64,000 nucleotides of DNA from Bacteroidetes bacterium ADurb.Bin037 (GCA_002071175.1 MWER01000004.1:1-64000); one strand, 5' to 3'. Positions 17,901-26,834 are shown, counted from the stretch's first letter. Numbers and translations are program-made. The notes: generated by a model not told the origin, from the sequence alone.

Positions 17901-18193
17901 GCAATTATGCCGCTAATGCCTACAACCTGCTGACCGATACAAATTGGCTGCGTTTGCGTGCCATATCACTTTCTTATGACTTCAAAGGCCTGTTCGGAAA
18001 ACAAAGTTTCATTAAGGGCCTCACTGCTTCTGTAACCGGAACCAATCTCTTCCTGTGGAGCAATTACAAAGGAATGGATCCTGAGGTCAGTGTTTCCGGA
18101 TCCGGAACAGGCGGTTCCGGTTCATCGGGCATTGACTATTGCGGTGTTCCTGCTACAGCCGGTTTGTCATTCGGTTTAAATATCACTTTCTAA
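14996..18193 (+). CDS. SusC/RagA-family TonB-dependent transporter (pair 2)
   Basis: This is an outer-membrane active transporter of 1065 residues. A signal peptide ends near MWAQ, followed by the carboxypeptidase-D-like domain (GKVSDNSGEPIIGVYVLVQG). Then come LEELVVTALGIKKDRKALG, the consensus SusC plug entry, and a plug with LFVVDGIIYDN and DIESMSVLKGAAAAALYGSRA. The barrel ends with GLSFGLNITF. It differs clearly in sequence from pair 1 and represents a different SusC subgroup. The SusD partner follows after 27 nt. The substrate cannot be told. Confidence 0.95.
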   Translation: MDVYRKNGRLILTCLATLVFALIAGPMWAQNITVTGKVSDNSGEPIIGVYVLVQGTTRGVSTGIDGTYSINAPADGTLLFSFMGFENVTEQINGRSVINITMSPASVALEELVVTALGIKKDRKALGFSVTEVGAEELLRNKQTNVINSLAGKVAGVNVTQSGGSAGSGSTIIIRGGNSASEGRDNQPLFVVDGIIYDNSTVIGGNSGTDGMTKTASTFSNRVMDINPEDIESMSVLKGAAAAALYGSRAADGVIVITTKKGANDGTITVNVGSKYLYSWARSLPELQDVYGRGYYNQAGVFSDYTYNSWGQKNTGKVYDNVSSFFRGGNIWDNSVSISGGSKNNSFYLSASRYDQEGIVPMTGYDKTTLRFNGEQKYGKLTVGANVAYSIANTQKTLTTGGLYGGGGNGAMTAVYGWARSDDMTHYLNEDGTKYRMFAQYQELADDRENPYWIINKNKLSDQTRRWTGSVSANLDVTNWFNIVYRVGLDTYTYDEYTYIAPGGAVSDRYQNGRLAKSDRTYQYLSSNLMLNFHKTFGNFDFNLLLGQTSEDTKNIRQNHWGYDFVTAGTISFANIANENKFFVESTMRKRLIGVYGEFRAAYKNIAYLTVTGRNDWSSTLPVENRSYFYPSVSGSLVFTELFPKNNILSFGKIRASWAQVGKDASAYATNTYMWAPAAVSPGFVGIGNSWTRGNPFLKPEIQTSWEVGLEARFFGGRLGIDYTYYNSITTNQIASPRLGQSTGYIFMSINSGSVSNKGMELMITATPVETKNFSWDLTLNLSGNRGTLGDFMKGVDLFYVTDVQIGGVKAAAVPNGGYFLGITGDRWRRETEIIKDEAGNDVEVEIPNGRYVVDETTGLYKTTGVTTNVVGNREPSFIGGLGNTLTYKNLSFSMLIDIRKGGMIYNGTEYLLLNNGLSPQTLQRESVTVEGISSVTKQPVSYTYKTGQIYIVNGAEKSGDYMIQSYWSNYAANAYNLLTDTNWLRLRAISLSYDFKGLFGKQSFIKGLTASVTGTNLFLWSNYKGMDPEVSVSGSGTGGSGSSGIDYCGVPATAGLSFGLNITF

Positions 18194-18220
18194 TAACAAA
18201 CGGATTTAAAAACTAAGATT

Positions 18221-20164
18221 ATGAAAAAAATACTTTATATAGCTTTAAGTCTGTTGCTTACTTTGGGAATTACCGGTTGTAATGACTGGTTGGACGTGAA
18301 CGTAGATCCGGACAACCCCAACAATGCCAGCGCCACGGTAGAAAGCCGTCTTCCATGGATCCAGCACTATTATATGTACGCATGGGGGAATGCCAGCATG
18401 CGCGGTGTTACCATTGCCGGTCTGATGACCCAAACGAGTACCACAAGTACAAACGGACGTCTCTCGGGATGGGACCCTATACAGAGTGCAACGACTACCT
18501 CATACCAGAACTGGTTTATTGGGGCCGCATGTAACATAGATGATATGATTGCGGCAGCCGAACAAACCGGTGCCTACCATTACATTGGAGCTGCTCATAC
18601 CATTCATGCCATGGGATATATGCTCATGGCCGATCTTTATGGTGAAATGCCCTATTCGGAACCGTTAGGCAGTAATCCGACTCCCGTATACGATGACGGA
18701 CAGACTATTTTCAACGGATGTCTTGAACGTTTGGACCTGGCCATTGAATATTTTAACAAAGCACAGGAAGAAGGGGCCGTCCCCCTGTCTGCCGGCGATA
18801 GCTGGAACCAGGGTAATGTACAAAAATGGATCAAACTGTGCTACGGTCTGAAAGCACGGTGGTTGAACAAACTTTCCAAGAAAGCATTGTACAATCCCCA
18901 GGCTGTATTGGATGCTTTGGCAAAAGCCCCGCAATCCAATAATGAAAGCACCATTATGAAGCATAGCAATGCCGGCGACCAGGATACGAATTTCACCGTT
19001 GCCGACCCCTACCAGACTTGTGTAATATGGGACTGCGCCGCATGGGGTGCCACACAACGTTTTACCAGATGGTTTGCAAACCTGCATAGTAACCTCAGAG
19101 GGGCAGGTGTTATCGATCCCCGCCGGGACAAGGTCTTCCCTGCACGTATGAGCAAGATCCAGGTTAGTGACGCCGGAGCTCTTCTCAACTATGAATGGAC
19201 CCGGGATAAAGGAGTGGATGTTATGTACGGCTCCCGCAGGATTTACGGGGCATTGCTTAACGCAAGCGTTGCTACTTCCAATGTGGATAAAAAATATACT
19301 ATTAACGACGCTAATGCTAAAGCTGCCATTATTGCGTTCTTTGACCGGGAAGGATTTACCTACACGGTTAATGGAAATGAAGTTAACGTTACTTATCCCA
19401 AAGGTTGCCTGTACATAAACACCAACGATTTCAATCAGGTAATGGACCTGGAATACGTGAATATGAGGGCCCTGGCCGTATCGCAGACAGGAGGACGTGC
19501 AGAAAATGATATGTATTACTATCCCAGCACTTCATCCGATGCCGTTGCCGGCACCGGATCGTTCTGGGCCCGTCCCGATTCAGATTCGGACATTCTCACC
19601 TTCCATGAAATGTGCTTTATCAAGGCTGAAGTCAATATGCGTCAGGGAAATGCTGCAGCTGCATATACCGCATATCTGGATGGAATAAAAGCCAGTTTTG
19701 CCCGCATGCAAAGCAAATTACAAGACTGGGCAGCCACCGGCACCTCCAATCCCGACCAGCAACCTATGAGCCAGGGAGACATTAACGCCTATCTGGCCAG
19801 TGGTGCAGTAGCCCAAAGCGCAGCAGAGCTGAAAATGTCTGACATTATGTTGCAAAAGGCCATTGCCATGGGTATCAATGTGGAAACATGGAACGACATG
19901 CGCCGCTTCAATTACGGAGCAGGTAACATTGGCAACTTCGGACAGGTATATACCGATTATAAAAGACCTGCCGAATTTACGGCTACCAATAAGATCCCCG
20001 GAACATCTCCCACTCAGGAGAATTACTGGTTCCGCCGTTACAGCCAGTGTGCACACGAGACCAACTACAACAGGGACAATGTGGAAGCTTCCAATCCCCT
20101 GGCCCTGACCTTTGCCAACGGACCTATATGGAGCGAACCCGTTTGGTGGGATAAAGCTGAATAA
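18221..20164 (+). CDS. SusD-like lipoprotein (SusD-like 2 type, pair 2)
   Basis: The 647-residue lipoprotein (lipobox ITGC, Cys20) starts its mature part with NDWLDVNVDPDNPNNAS, typical of the SusD/RagB SusD-like 2 group. The body contains HTIHAMGYMLMADLYGEMPY, the conserved helix that packs on the TPR-like core, and HEMCFIKAEVNMRQGNAAAA near residue 465. It forms the surface lid of the neighbouring SusC. A terminator directly follows, so the operon is two genes. Confidence 0.94.
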   Translation: MKKILYIALSLLLTLGITGCNDWLDVNVDPDNPNNASATVESRLPWIQHYYMYAWGNASMRGVTIAGLMTQTSTTSTNGRLSGWDPIQSATTTSYQNWFIGAACNIDDMIAAAEQTGAYHYIGAAHTIHAMGYMLMADLYGEMPYSEPLGSNPTPVYDDGQTIFNGCLERLDLAIEYFNKAQEEGAVPLSAGDSWNQGNVQKWIKLCYGLKARWLNKLSKKALYNPQAVLDALAKAPQSNNESTIMKHSNAGDQDTNFTVADPYQTCVIWDCAAWGATQRFTRWFANLHSNLRGAGVIDPRRDKVFPARMSKIQVSDAGALLNYEWTRDKGVDVMYGSRRIYGALLNASVATSNVDKKYTINDANAKAAIIAFFDREGFTYTVNGNEVNVTYPKGCLYINTNDFNQVMDLEYVNMRALAVSQTGGRAENDMYYYPSTSSDAVAGTGSFWARPDSDSDILTFHEMCFIKAEVNMRQGNAAAAYTAYLDGIKASFARMQSKLQDWAATGTSNPDQQPMSQGDINAYLASGAVAQSAAELKMSDIMLQKAIAMGINVETWNDMRRFNYGAGNIGNFGQVYTDYKRPAEFTATNKIPGTSPTQENYWFRRYSQCAHETNYNRDNVEASNPLALTFANGPIWSEPVWWDKAE

Positions 20165-20190
20165 GATCAGTAAGATCCATATTAATAAAA

Positions 20191-20226
20191 AGAGCGGCCC
20201 AATGTAATGTGACCGCTCTTTTTTTA
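20191..20226. terminator. Terminator after SusCD pair 2
   Basis: AGAGCGG and CCGCTCT form the stem (20191-20219) and are followed by an 8-T run on plus. A-rich sequence on the other side lets it also serve the convergent minus-strand gene ending at 20230. Confidence 0.85.
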
Positions 20227-20229
20227 TGG

Positions 20230-20916
20230 TTAATTAGCCATTAGAAACTTGAACAACATCAATGATTGATCAGGATCGGAATAATCTATGGTGTTCTGAT
20301 TCTCATATTGTTGTATAAGTGCCTTTTTAGAAGGAAAAAAGCGTTTAAAATTTTTACGGTTAAGGACATAAGCTTTTTTGTCCTTTATCAGGTATGCGTT
20401 CTGATGAACAGTATAAGGCGTAGATTCCGCGGCAAGTGATCTTCCTCCGCTATTGATATGGTATCCTTCACTCCTGAGATCTCTCTTTTCAATGGGAACA
20501 TTCGGGGATTTTTCCTCCCGGCCGAATGCTCCGTAACGTTTTTCCGCTTCCAGTTGAAGGTACTGTTCCACCCCAAACATAACATTCCCGTCCGTATCCA
20601 ATATCTGTATATAATGACTCAGCAAAGGAATGAAGTAATTCCTGCCAATAGAGACGGATGCGACTTTGTCAATATCGGTAAAAATATCGGGTTGCCCCTC
20701 CTCATCAAGAAAACACAGGGTGGAAGATGCCAGCAAGATGTTTAATTGTCCGTTGTATACCGATCCGTCCGTAAATTGAATGGTTCCGCTACTATAATAC
20801 GGAAAATAATAGATCTCCGTATAAGGTCTGGAAATATCAATATCCAAAAAAACCTTTTGTGCATAGCCGGTTATAAATCCGGCTATAAATACCAGAAGTA
20901 GGATAAGTTTTTTCAT
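20230..20916 (-). CDS. Unknown secreted protein
   Basis: No family recognised. The 228-residue product has a signal peptide (hydrophobic residues 4-18, likely cut after GYAQ). The mature part is rich in beta-strand with many Tyr and Phe, including TIQFTDGSVYNGQLNILLAS, where FxDGxxY recalls MORN-like or outer-membrane usher-like strands. It ends with a charged helix and a hydrophobic C terminus (LMLFKFLMAN). The start is 1 nt after the stop of the serine hydrolase, so it is the last gene of a four-gene operon and may act in the envelope with the two hydrolases. Confidence 0.75.
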   Translation of the reverse strand: MKKLILLLVFIAGFITGYAQKVFLDIDISRPYTEIYYFPYYSSGTIQFTDGSVYNGQLNILLASSTLCFLDEEGQPDIFTDIDKVASVSIGRNYFIPLLSHYIQILDTDGNVMFGVEQYLQLEAEKRYGAFGREEKSPNVPIEKRDLRSEGYHINSGGRSLAAESTPYTVHQNAYLIKDKKAYVLNRKNFKRFFPSKKALIQQYENQNTIDYSDPDQSLMLFKFLMAN

Positions 20917-20917
20917 A

Positions 20918-22120
20918 TCATTTCATGATCGCTCCGGCCACAATATTGGCCACCCGTGTGCGCATAGCTGCGGCAGAGCCATCGTCATAAGGGTGTACCC
21001 GGTTAGCCAGTAATATAACTGCAGTATCCGATGCGGGATCAATAACCATACTCGTTCCCGTGTAGCCTGTGTGACCGTAAACCGTTGTCGGGTCAAACAG
21101 CTCTCCATTCCAAGATCCTTCCCGTCCCCAGCCTAAAGTCCTGCCAAAGGCAGCTACTTCCTCCGGTATACGCTCCATGGCCTTTACAGTTTGTGGTCCC
21201 AGGATGCGTCTTCCGTTCACTTCGCCGCCGTTGAGCAGGGCCACAGCTATAACCGCCAGATCCGGAGCATTGGAAAATACGCCGGCATTCCCTGAGTTCC
21301 CTCCGTTAAGCAGCCGGGCCAATGGGTCGTGCACATTTCCTACAAGCGGTAAGCCGTCTTCCTGCAATTCCGTAGGGGCACACAAAGCCAGTGTAGTTCC
21401 TTTGGGCATATATGTAGTATGTTGTAAGCCTAATTGATCGAAAACGTTTTTCTGTGCATATTCGGCCAACGTCATTCCGGTTATCTTCTCCAAAATATTT
21501 TGCAAGGTAATGAAATTCAAACAACTGTATTGATAACCCGTCTTAGGCTTGAAATGCCTGGGACACTGACAGATGTATTCCATCAATCCTTCGGGAGCGG
21601 GAGACCCGTAGCGTTCTATCAATTCCTGTGTGGGACCGTAGGGCGGCAACCCCGAAGTATGGGTCATCAGGTCTTCTATAGTAATAGGCACGTCTTTACC
21701 TGTTTCAGGATCTGTCCACGGTAAAAAACCGGGCAGGTACTGATCTACCTGATCTAAAAGACGGAGCTGACCTCTTTCCACCAATTGCATAATGCTTAAA
21801 GTCATCCCTACGCATTTGCTGACGGAAGCCAGATCGAATACCGTTTCTACGGTCATAGGAAGCGTATCGGGAATAAGCTGGCGGTTTCCGTAAGCTTTCA
21901 GGTAAACGATCCTGTCGTGCCGTACAACGGCCAGAACAGCCCCGGGGATGTCCTCCGCTTTTATGGCATCCCAAATCACATTATCTACAAGGGTAAGGCG
22001 TTCCGGATCCATACCTGCCGATCCGGGAGAAGCCATTGGTATAGTCGTATGTGTTGCCGTTTGGGTGCAGGCGGCAACAGCCCACACCCCCAGCAACAAC
22101 ATGAATAATTTGATCTTCAT
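20918..22120 (-). CDS. Class-C beta-lactamase-fold serine hydrolase lipoprotein
   Basis: Proteins of this fold act as esterases, peptidoglycan or D-peptide hydrolases, rarely as true beta-lactamases. The 400-residue product has a lipobox (AVAAC, Cys18). The SxxK motif is SVSK at 99-102 (Ser99 nucleophile, Lys102). The YxN equivalent reads FQYSCLNF-like (YQYSCLN), with Cys where Asn or Asp is usual; I recall the same YSCLNF form in other Bacteroidota members. The third motif is HTG in YGHTGYTG. It sits 4 nt after the M3 peptidase gene. A role in peptide or cell-wall turnover is inferred. Confidence 0.9.
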   Translation of the reverse strand: MKIKLFMLLLGVWAVAACTQTATHTTIPMASPGSAGMDPERLTLVDNVIWDAIKAEDIPGAVLAVVRHDRIVYLKAYGNRQLIPDTLPMTVETVFDLASVSKCVGMTLSIMQLVERGQLRLLDQVDQYLPGFLPWTDPETGKDVPITIEDLMTHTSGLPPYGPTQELIERYGSPAPEGLMEYICQCPRHFKPKTGYQYSCLNFITLQNILEKITGMTLAEYAQKNVFDQLGLQHTTYMPKGTTLALCAPTELQEDGLPLVGNVHDPLARLLNGGNSGNAGVFSNAPDLAVIAVALLNGGEVNGRRILGPQTVKAMERIPEEVAAFGRTLGWGREGSWNGELFDPTTVYGHTGYTGTSMVIDPASDTAVILLANRVHPYDDGSAAAMRTRVANIVAGAIMK

Positions 22121-22124
22121 GATA

Positions 22125-24227
22125 TTATTTCAATAAGCCACGGTTGCGAAGTAAAGGTTTTTCCGTCGGTTCTTTCCCACGGAAGCGCAGGTATTGATCC
22201 ATTGCTTCGTCCCATCCGCCTTCGGTAAGGATGTATTTCCGGAATTTTCCGGCAGTTTCCTGATCAAAAATATCCCCTGTTTCCTTAAAGGCATCAAAGG
22301 CATCGGCATCCAGGATTTCGGCCCATAGGTAAACATAATAACCTACGGCATATCCCCCGCTGAAGATATGTGAGAAATAAGTGGAACGGTAACGGGGAAT
22401 GATTTCATCTATCAGGCCGTATTTTTTCATGGCGTTCTTTTCGAACTCATTGACATCGCATTCCTGTTCCTGAGTCAATGTATGCCATTCCATATCGAGA
22501 AGCGCTGCAGCTATAAATTCCACAGTTGCAAATCCCTGATTGAAATGATCGCTGTTCACCAATTTTTGTATCAGCTCCTCAGGCATAGGCTCATCGGTTT
22601 GGTAATGACGGGCATAGACCTTTAATACTTCCGGCTCTACAGACCAATGCTCGTTGATCTGGGAAGGCAGTTCTATCATATCGCGCGGCAATGCCCCACA
22701 AATCCTATCGTAGTCCCCACGACTAAAGAATCCGTCCAGGGCGTGTCCGAACTCATGGAACAACGTTTCGGTTTCGCCCCAACTGAGCAATACAGGCTGG
22801 TCATCAACCGGAGCAGGGAAATTAGTCGTAACGGTCACCAACGGGAATTGTTCACTGCCATCGTCCAGTTTCCTGTATGAGCGCAACCCTGAGCACCATG
22901 CTCCGGCATTTTTCCCTTCACGTGTGGGATAATCCAGGTATAAAATAGCCAAATGGCTTCCATCCGCGTCTTTTACCTCATAAGTTTCAACTGACGGATT
23001 GTAAACCGGAATATCCGTATGCTTTTCAAAAGACAGTCCATACAGTTTGTTGGCCACATAGAACATTCCGTCCCTTACATTTTCAAGTTTCAAATAAGGT
23101 TTGATCTCCTGCTCGTCCAGATCGTACTTTTCTTTGCGCAATTTTTCGGCATAGTACCACCAGTCCCAGCTTTTCAATTTGAATCCGGCACCTTCACGGT
23201 TAGCAATTTTCTGCATGGCAGCCAATTCTTCTTTGGCCACTTTAAGTGCAGGTTTCCATACCCTCTGCAAAAAAGAAAAGACAGCTTCCGGGGTTTTTGC
23301 CATATTATTTACCAATATAAAGTCGGCATACGTATCGAATCCCAACAGTTTGGCACGACGTATCCTTAGATTGACAATTTTGCCAATAATCTCTTTGTTG
23401 TCATTTTCGTTGTCGTTGTCACCCCTCATAAAATACCCACGATACAGTTTTTCTCTCAGCTCCCTGTTATGCACATATTGCAGGAAGGGTATCCAGGAGG
23501 GCTTGTTGGGTGTGAAAACGTATTTGCCTTCCATCCCCATTGAAGTTGCCAGACTGGCTGCAGCACGTATGTTGCTTTCGGGCAGTCCCGCAAGGTCTTC
23601 TACATTGTCAACGACCATTTTGAAGCTGTTGGTTTCTGCAAGCAGATTTTGTGCAAACTGAAGACTCAAATCGGAGAGCTGTGTGTTGATGTCCTTCAGC
23701 GTTTCTTTATCCTCATCGGATAATGCGGCGCCATTGCGGACAAAATCATCGTAATATTTTTCCAGCGTTCTTTTTTGTTGCGGATTCAGCTGCAGTTCGT
23801 CGCGTTTCTCATACAACCGGCTGATCCTTTCAAAAAGTACGGGATTTAGCTGGATTTCATTGCGGTGTCTTGTCAGTTCAGGTGTTATCTCACGTGCTAA
23901 GGCCTGCAATTCCTCATTGGTATCGGAACTGTTGAGTGTGGAAAAAGCAGCTCTAACCTGACCCAGGAGTTCTCCTGCCTTGTCATAGGCAACAATCGTA
24001 TTCTCAAATGTAGGTTCTTCCTGGTTGTTGACAAGTGCCTCGATTTCGGCCTTGTGTTGTGCCATGGCCTCTCTGATGGCAGGCATAAAATGTTCCGTTT
24101 TAATTTTATCGAACGGAGGTGTTCCGAAAGGAGTGTCATACTTCCGTAATAAAGGATTGGTTTTCATAGGATCAGATGAACAGGCTACAAGAAAGCCCAG
24201 TAATAATAATAAGATCGTTTTTTTCAT
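22125..24227 (-). CDS. dcp: M3-family peptidyl-dipeptidase (Dcp-like) lipoprotein
   Basis: Dcp removes C-terminal dipeptides from oligopeptides. The 700-residue protein carries a lipobox (LVACS), so it is anchored in the envelope rather than cytoplasmic as in E. coli. The zinc site is HEFGH at 491-495 (His491, Glu492, His495), and a Glu ligand lies about 25 residues further on. The C-terminal part (FSGGYAVGYYVYLWAEILDADAF) is the hallmark of M3. Neighbouring genes encode a glycosyltransferase (12 nt upstream) and a serine hydrolase. Confidence 0.95.
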   Translation of the reverse strand: MKKTILLLLLGFLVACSSDPMKTNPLLRKYDTPFGTPPFDKIKTEHFMPAIREAMAQHKAEIEALVNNQEEPTFENTIVAYDKAGELLGQVRAAFSTLNSSDTNEELQALAREITPELTRHRNEIQLNPVLFERISRLYEKRDELQLNPQQKRTLEKYYDDFVRNGAALSDEDKETLKDINTQLSDLSLQFAQNLLAETNSFKMVVDNVEDLAGLPESNIRAAASLATSMGMEGKYVFTPNKPSWIPFLQYVHNRELREKLYRGYFMRGDNDNENDNKEIIGKIVNLRIRRAKLLGFDTYADFILVNNMAKTPEAVFSFLQRVWKPALKVAKEELAAMQKIANREGAGFKLKSWDWWYYAEKLRKEKYDLDEQEIKPYLKLENVRDGMFYVANKLYGLSFEKHTDIPVYNPSVETYEVKDADGSHLAILYLDYPTREGKNAGAWCSGLRSYRKLDDGSEQFPLVTVTTNFPAPVDDQPVLLSWGETETLFHEFGHALDGFFSRGDYDRICGALPRDMIELPSQINEHWSVEPEVLKVYARHYQTDEPMPEELIQKLVNSDHFNQGFATVEFIAAALLDMEWHTLTQEQECDVNEFEKNAMKKYGLIDEIIPRYRSTYFSHIFSGGYAVGYYVYLWAEILDADAFDAFKETGDIFDQETAGKFRKYILTEGGWDEAMDQYLRFRGKEPTEKPLLRNRGLLK

Positions 24228-24239
24228 AAGTATATTTGT

Positions 24240-25376
24240 TTAAATAGTTGTTTTCTTTTTGATCTGACCGACAAAATCCATAAGGTCAAGAGCAAAACGG
24301 TCCCATGTAAGGGCAGCTTTTTCCGTGCGGATATTGTCAATAAAGACATCCCTGTCCATAGTAAAAAATTTTCTTATGGCCTGCATAAGGGAACAGGCAT
24401 CGGTCCCCGATGTAACCAGGCCTGTGCCGGGACCTTCGATTGCTTCTGCCAATCCCCCCGCCGGTGTCACTATAACAGGTACCTCGAAGTGATAAGACAT
24501 GGCCGATATACCACTTTGGGTGGCTGTCCGGTAAGGCAATACGCAAACATCAGCTGCCGAGAAAAAAAGCGGTACTTCAGCATCTGCAATATATCTGTTG
24601 AACACTTTTACAGCAGAATGATCCGGCAGAAGCCGGATCATTTTATCGTATTTCTCAAAACTTCCGTAACATTCTCCGGCAATGACCAACTGATACATAT
24701 CTCCCAGATCGCAGAAAGCTTCCAGCAACAGGTCCAGTCCTTTGTAATCCCTGATAAAACCGAAAAACAACAACGTTCGTTTATCAGGATCTATTCCCAG
24801 TTTTGTTCTAGCTTCTTCCTTGTCCTGTAACGCTCCAAAATGATCATACAAAGGGTGGTTGCGAACAATGTGGGGCATCGTAGGACGCAAAGCAAGGATA
24901 TCATTGCAAACCGACGTGCTCATGGCCACACATCCGTCATTCTGGTCCAGGAACCACCTGGAAAGCGGTTTATCCAGCAGGGTTCTTTCGTGAGGGATCA
25001 GATTGTCTATGATGGAAACTACCGTAACGCCCCGTTTTTTTAATTTACGGGCCACTGATCCCAGTGAAGGGGCAAAGAAAGGCATCCAATATCTCATGAG
25101 AAGCAGATCGGGCTTTTCCTTCAGGATATGTTTCGCAGTACTGTAATACGAAACCGGATTTATGGAATCTAGTACGGGTTTACTGGGTACGGGGAACGCC
25201 TGGTCATCGGCGGGGACATGTTGTGTCTTGCCGGGAAAAAGCAATGACGGGTATTGTCTTTTGAAATTATACGCCTGTACCCGGTGTATTTTATCCAGTG
25301 CCTGAAAAAGATTGGCATTGAATTGGGCAATTCCACCCCGGAACGGATAAAAAACGGATAAATAAGCGATCTTCAT
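24240..25376 (-). CDS. Glycosyltransferase family 4 (GT-B fold)
   Basis: Such enzymes transfer a sugar from a nucleotide donor to glycan, lipid or protein acceptors. The 378-residue protein opens with MKIAYLSVFYPFRGGIAQFN, the Gly-Gly acceptor-side loop. The C-terminal Rossmann domain includes TLLFFGFIRDYKGLDLLLEAF and a YRTATQSGISAMSYHFEVPV stretch; the usual E-x7-E region is only partly preserved (QSG...). No membrane anchor is seen, so it is cytosolic. It is the first gene of the operon with dcp. A TAACTTTG box ends 4 nt before the ATG. Confidence 0.9.
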   Translation of the reverse strand: MKIAYLSVFYPFRGGIAQFNANLFQALDKIHRVQAYNFKRQYPSLLFPGKTQHVPADDQAFPVPSKPVLDSINPVSYYSTAKHILKEKPDLLLMRYWMPFFAPSLGSVARKLKKRGVTVVSIIDNLIPHERTLLDKPLSRWFLDQNDGCVAMSTSVCNDILALRPTMPHIVRNHPLYDHFGALQDKEEARTKLGIDPDKRTLLFFGFIRDYKGLDLLLEAFCDLGDMYQLVIAGECYGSFEKYDKMIRLLPDHSAVKVFNRYIADAEVPLFFSAADVCVLPYRTATQSGISAMSYHFEVPVIVTPAGGLAEAIEGPGTGLVTSGTDACSLMQAIRKFFTMDRDVFIDNIRTEKAALTWDRFALDLMDFVGQIKKKTTI

Positions 25377-25380
25377 ACTA

Positions 25381-25388
25381 CAAAGTTA
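25381..25388 (-). promoter_or_regulatory. -7 box of the glycosyltransferase operon, 4 nt before ATG
   Basis: TAACTTTG on the minus strand (25388-25381) is followed by four bases and the ATG at 25376. The transcript would be leaderless. No clear -33 TTTG is seen. Confidence 0.6.
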
Positions 25389-25554
25389 ATGATTTAGATA
25401 TCACTAAGCAATCTGTTTTTATCCGGATAAGATGCTCCGATTATCTGAACTTTGACAAGACACGATTCAGGATCATTTCAAATGCCAAACAACTTGCAGG
25501 ATAGTTGCCCGGCTACGAATTGATCTTGCCAATTATATATAAATAATATATATC

Positions 25555-25606
25555 CCGGCCAGTAAGCCGGTCCAACAGCCGCTATACCCGACATGGTACC
25601 GGCTGT
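25555..25606 (-). terminator. Tandem hairpins after rpsC (putative terminator)
   Basis: On the minus strand, ACAGCCG (25606-25600) pairs with CGGCTGT (25581-25575), then a second small hairpin uses CCGG at 25570-25567 and 25558-25555, followed by an AT-rich stretch. There is no clean T-run. It lies in the 251-nt gap 25377-25627 and would mark the end of the r-protein operon. The rest of that gap shows only the promoter of the glycosyltransferase. Confidence 0.45.
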
Positions 25607-25627
25607 AAACAAAGTTAAAAAAGGACT

Positions 25628-26392
25628 TTATTGAGGCCTTCTTCCGCGACCTTCTTTGCGATCTCCTCCACGACGGTCCCTGCCCCCGCGACCTCCGCGG
25701 CCACCTTCGGAAGGTATTCTACCAGGTCCGGTAGCAGTAGCTGCCGTTCCCACATTGGGTGACAGGTCACGTTTTCCGTAAATTTCACCATTACAGATCC
25801 ACACCTTGATCCCCAACACACCTACCTTGGTATGGGCTTCGGCCAATGCATAGTCAATATCGGCACGGAAAGTATGCAAAGGCGTACGTCCTTCCTTGAA
25901 CAGCTCCCGACGTGCCATTTCGGCACCACCCAAACGTCCGCTGATTAATACCTTGATCCCTTCGGCACCCATACGGATGGTCGAAGCCATCGCCATCTTG
26001 ATGGCGCGGCGGTATGAAACACGGCCCTCGATTTGCCTGGCTATGTTATTGGCAACGATAGTGGCGTCCAGTTCGGGACGTTTAACTTCAAATATATTGA
26101 TCTGTACTTCCTTATTGGATATTTTCTTCAGCTCCTCTTTAAGCTTGTCCACTTCCTGACCGCCTTTCCCGATAATTATACCCGGACGGGCAGTGTGAAT
26201 GGTGACAGTAATAAGCTTCAGGGTCCGTTCGATCACTATGCGTGACAAACTGGCTTTTGCCAAACGTGTGGAAAGATATCTACGGATCTTGGCATCTTCG
26301 GCCAGTCGTTCCGCATAATTCCCGCACCAGCTTGAATCCCAGCCACGGATGATCCCTATACGGTTACTGATAGGATTAGTTTTTTGTCCCAT
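25628..26392 (-). CDS. rpsC: 30S ribosomal protein S3 with Arg-Gly-rich tail
   Basis: S3 lines the mRNA entry tunnel of the small subunit. The 254-residue protein starts [19 protein letters not shown], contains the KH domain motif [17 protein letters not shown] and the C-terminal domain with [15 protein letters not shown]. The last 25 or so residues ([17 protein letters not shown] and on) form an RGG-like basic tail beyond the folded protein. It is the last gene of this operon: L16, L29 and S17, which normally follow, are absent and a glycosyltransferase operon comes next. Confidence 0.96.
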   Translation of the reverse strand: MGQKTNPISNRIGIIRGWDSSWCGNYAERLAEDAKIRRYLSTRLAKASLSRIVIERTLKLITVTIHTARPGIIIGKGGQEVDKLKEELKKISNKEVQINIFEVKRPELDATIVANNIARQIEGRVSYRRAIKMAMASTIRMGAEGIKVLISGRLGGAEMARRELFKEGRTPLHTFRADIDYALAEAHTKVGVLGIKVWICNGEIYGKRDLSPNVGTAATATGPGRIPSEGGRGGRGGRDRRGGDRKEGRGRRPQ

Positions 26393-26393
26393 A

Positions 26394-26813
26394 CTATGCT
26401 TCTTTTACTGTTTGTTGTTTTTTATCCAATACTATAGTCACGTGGTTTGAACGTTTGCGGATCCTTACTGCACGGCCTTGCGGAGCGGTTCTTATCCTTT
26501 TCAGGATTCTGCCGCTGTCAACGGTTATACTCTTGACGATCACATTCCCGCTCTCCAGTTCTTTCCTTTCTCCCTCATTCTTAACCTCCCAGTTGGCAAT
26601 AGCAGATTTGAGAAGTTTCTCAAGTCTGATAGAAGGTTCGTTTTTTGTGTATTTCAATATATCCAAAGCACGATTCACCTCAACACCCCGGATAAGGTCT
26701 GCGACAAGACGCATCTTGCGGGGGGATGTAGGAACATTGTTCAGCTTGGCATAAGCTGTTTGTTTCCTTATTTCTTTATGGCGTTCGGCCATTATTCTTT
26801 TTCGAGCTCCCAT
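26394..26813 (-). CDS. rplV: 50S ribosomal protein L22
   Basis: L22 lines the polypeptide exit tunnel with its long hairpin. The 139-residue protein shows the [22 protein letters not shown] motif near the start and the loop [20 protein letters not shown] near the end. The MGARKR start matches other Bacteroidota. The stop is 1 nt from the rpsC start. Confidence 0.96.
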   Translation of the reverse strand: MGARKRIMAERHKEIRKQTAYAKLNNVPTSPRKMRLVADLIRGVEVNRALDILKYTKNEPSIRLEKLLKSAIANWEVKNEGERKELESGNVIVKSITVDSGRILKRIRTAPQGRAVRIRKRSNHVTIVLDKKQQTVKEA

Positions 26814-26834
26814 TAGTGTACTCCATTTATTCTG

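Noticed and set aside
20918-22120. Antibiotic-resistance beta-lactamase
   Set aside because: The SxxK fold is shared by many esterases and peptidases, and the Cys in the YxN motif and the peptidase neighbours do not favour a resistance enzyme.
24231-24238. TATATTTG on the plus strand upstream of dcp
   Set aside because: It points away from dcp and leads into the antisense of the glycosyltransferase gene; probably chance.
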